6,574 nucleotides of DNA. Source: Caldilineaceae bacterium (GTDB taxonomy: Bacteria; Chloroflexota; Anaerolineae; Caldilineales; Caldilineaceae). The notes under the pieces were generated by a model. The model searched no databases, was not told where the DNA came from, and saw only the letters and a list, made by a program, of their open reading frames with translations. This document shows, piece by piece, positions 5,951 to 6,574 of the stretch (the first letter of the stretch is position 1; the number at the start of each line of letters is the position of its first letter). The stretch is taken from the NCBI GenBank assembly GCA_012032975.1, contig JAAUPU010000173.1, forward strand, positions 1 to 6,574. Reading direction: 5' to 3'. The position numbers and the translations under genes were made by a program.

Positions 5951-6197
5951 GTTCTGGAGTAACGAACCATCGTCTGGCAGCGGCAATCGCCTGCAATGGA
6001 TGGTGCGGAGAACGGTGTACGTCATCTGATAGAGAACTCCCCAGGTTTTTGGTTATCGCCAAGACCTGGGGAGTTTTTCCGAATTATCCGAACGAGATCA
6101 CACCATCTGCCGGCTATGTTGCGAGAGCGACTGAACTTGCCGGAGGTCGAATGGTGTGGTGGATTGGCCTGATGTTGGCCTCTACCACGTGGCGACC
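5951..6197. other. Intergenic region between binding-protein and permease genes
   Basis: No gene is supported here on either strand. The region holds a strong hairpin (6035-6075) and a weaker inverted pair, CACACCAT at 6099-6106 with ATGGTGTG at 6151-6158. Open frames that cross it lack ribosome binding sites and family resemblance. Confidence 0.6.
6035..6078. terminator. Strong hairpin; terminator or processing/attenuation element
   Basis: AACTCCCCAGGT (6035-6046) pairs perfectly with ACCTGGGGAGTT (6064-6075), a 12-bp GC-rich stem. Inside it, TTGG (6049-6052) can pair with CCAA (6059-6062). On the plus strand the stem runs into TTTTT (6074-6078), the form of an intrinsic terminator, yet no plus-strand gene precedes it. 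On the minus strand, the direction of the operon, it follows the binding-protein gene but is followed by TTCTCT rather than a clean T run. In that direction it could reduce read-through or protect the binding-protein mRNA end, as intercistronic palindromes do in other sugar importers such as malE-malF. It could also be a dispersed palindromic repeat. Confidence 0.7.
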
Positions 6198-6574
6198 TTA
6201 GTTTGCCAATGCCCGATCCAGGCAGGCCTGGATCTCTTCGTCCACTGCGGGGAAGACCTCTTCAGCGGTTGCTTCGCCGCGGATGATGGTTTCCAATGCG
6301 CCCATGAAGGTCGTCATCACCTGGCCGGTGTACAGGCTACCGCACTCCACGGGATAGGTGCGGGGCAAGATGCCAAACTCTTGGCCATCGACGAAGACGC
6401 GGAAGTTGGCGGGTGGTGGCTCCAACTCGTCGAAGATGGGCGAGTCTGCCAAAGACTTGAGCAACGGGGCCGCATTCTGGCCACGCAGGAACTCTTCCTG
6501 GCCTTCTTGGCTTAGCAGTACTTTCACAAAGTCCCAAGCTGCTTCGGGATCCTTGGCATTCGCACTGACTGCGT
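6198..6574 (-). CDS. Sugar ABC transporter solute-binding protein, C-terminal part
   Basis: The gene enters from the right edge and ends at 6198. 124 residues are visible; the N-terminus with signal peptide lies outside the window. The visible part opens AVSANAKDPEAAWDFVKVLL followed by SQEGQEEFL, the typical C-terminal lobe pattern of family 1 extracellular binding proteins, where added copies of the protein deliver sugar to the permease pair. It ends with the helix EEVFPAVDEEIQACLDRALAN, also typical. A GTG at 6527 is an internal valine, not the start, because the frame stays open and family-like to the edge. It is the first visible gene of the minus-strand importer operon. The ATPase gene is not present, as is common when a shared MsmK-like ATPase is encoded elsewhere. 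Confidence 0.88.
   Translation of the reverse strand, partial: AVSANAKDPEAAWDFVKVLLSQEGQEEFLRGQNAAPLLKSLADSPIFDELEPPPANFRVFVDGQEFGILPRTYPVECGSLYTGQVMTTFMGALETIIRGEATAEEVFPAVDEEIQACLDRALAN

Noticed and set aside
5943..6062. MalF-type permease starting upstream at 6062
   Set aside because: The added 40 residues do not look like a permease N-terminus, and their coding would include one arm of the 6035-6075 hairpin. ATG 5942/5939 has a ribosome binding site next to it.
6099..6158. Second hairpin CACACCAT/ATGGTGTG
   Set aside because: The stem is only 8 bp around a 44-base loop with poor inner pairing. It is too weak to call as a functional structure.
1..6574. CRISPR array, tRNA/rRNA genes, toxin-antitoxin or defence system
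   Set aside because: No regularly spaced repeats, tRNA-like folds or recognisable defence or toxin proteins were seen on either strand. Apart from the insertion sequence, the content is metabolic and transport genes.

Overview
The window looks like a piece of a GC-rich bacterial genome, possibly a Chloroflexota (Caldilineae-like) member. That placement is an inference from the style of the transposase and of the sugar ABC transporter. No rRNA, tRNA or marker gene confirms it. The insertion sequence at the left end is visibly richer in A+T than the rest, which fits a recently arrived mobile element.

Layout: (1) bases 1-1542 are one insertion sequence with nested terminal inverted repeats. It carries a DDE transposase gene split by a -1 frameshift at an A7 run, preceded by a possible 55-residue ORF that overlaps the transposase start as ATGA. 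(2) Bases 1543-1672 are a short leader with a weak promoter candidate and a clear ribosome binding site. (3) Bases 1673-4101 (+) hold a two-gene unit: a HemL-like class III aminotransferase and a zinc-dependent medium-chain alcohol dehydrogenase, both intact with all key residues visible. (4) Bases 4110-6574 (-) converge on this unit, leaving only 8 bases between the stop codons. They hold a carbohydrate ABC importer operon read right to left: the C-terminal part of a solute-binding protein (cut by the window edge), a MalF-type permease and a MalG-type permease. A 255-base gap with a strong hairpin separates the binding protein from the permeases. The two permease genes overlap by ATGA.

Function: the importer would bring in a sugar or sugar derivative. 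The aminotransferase/dehydrogenase pair could handle an amino- or aldehyde/alcohol-containing metabolite. The substrate cannot be read from the sequence, and a shared pathway is only suggested by adjacency.

The most notable feature is that three of the five substantially complete genes (the transposase and both permeases) each carry one apparent -1 frameshift, and no other defect is visible. Restoring a single base in each gives a full-length protein with the expected family motifs. This may be real decay, programmed frameshifting (plausible only for the transposase), or missing bases in the assembly. I see no CRISPR array, RNA gene or clearly new multi-gene system.
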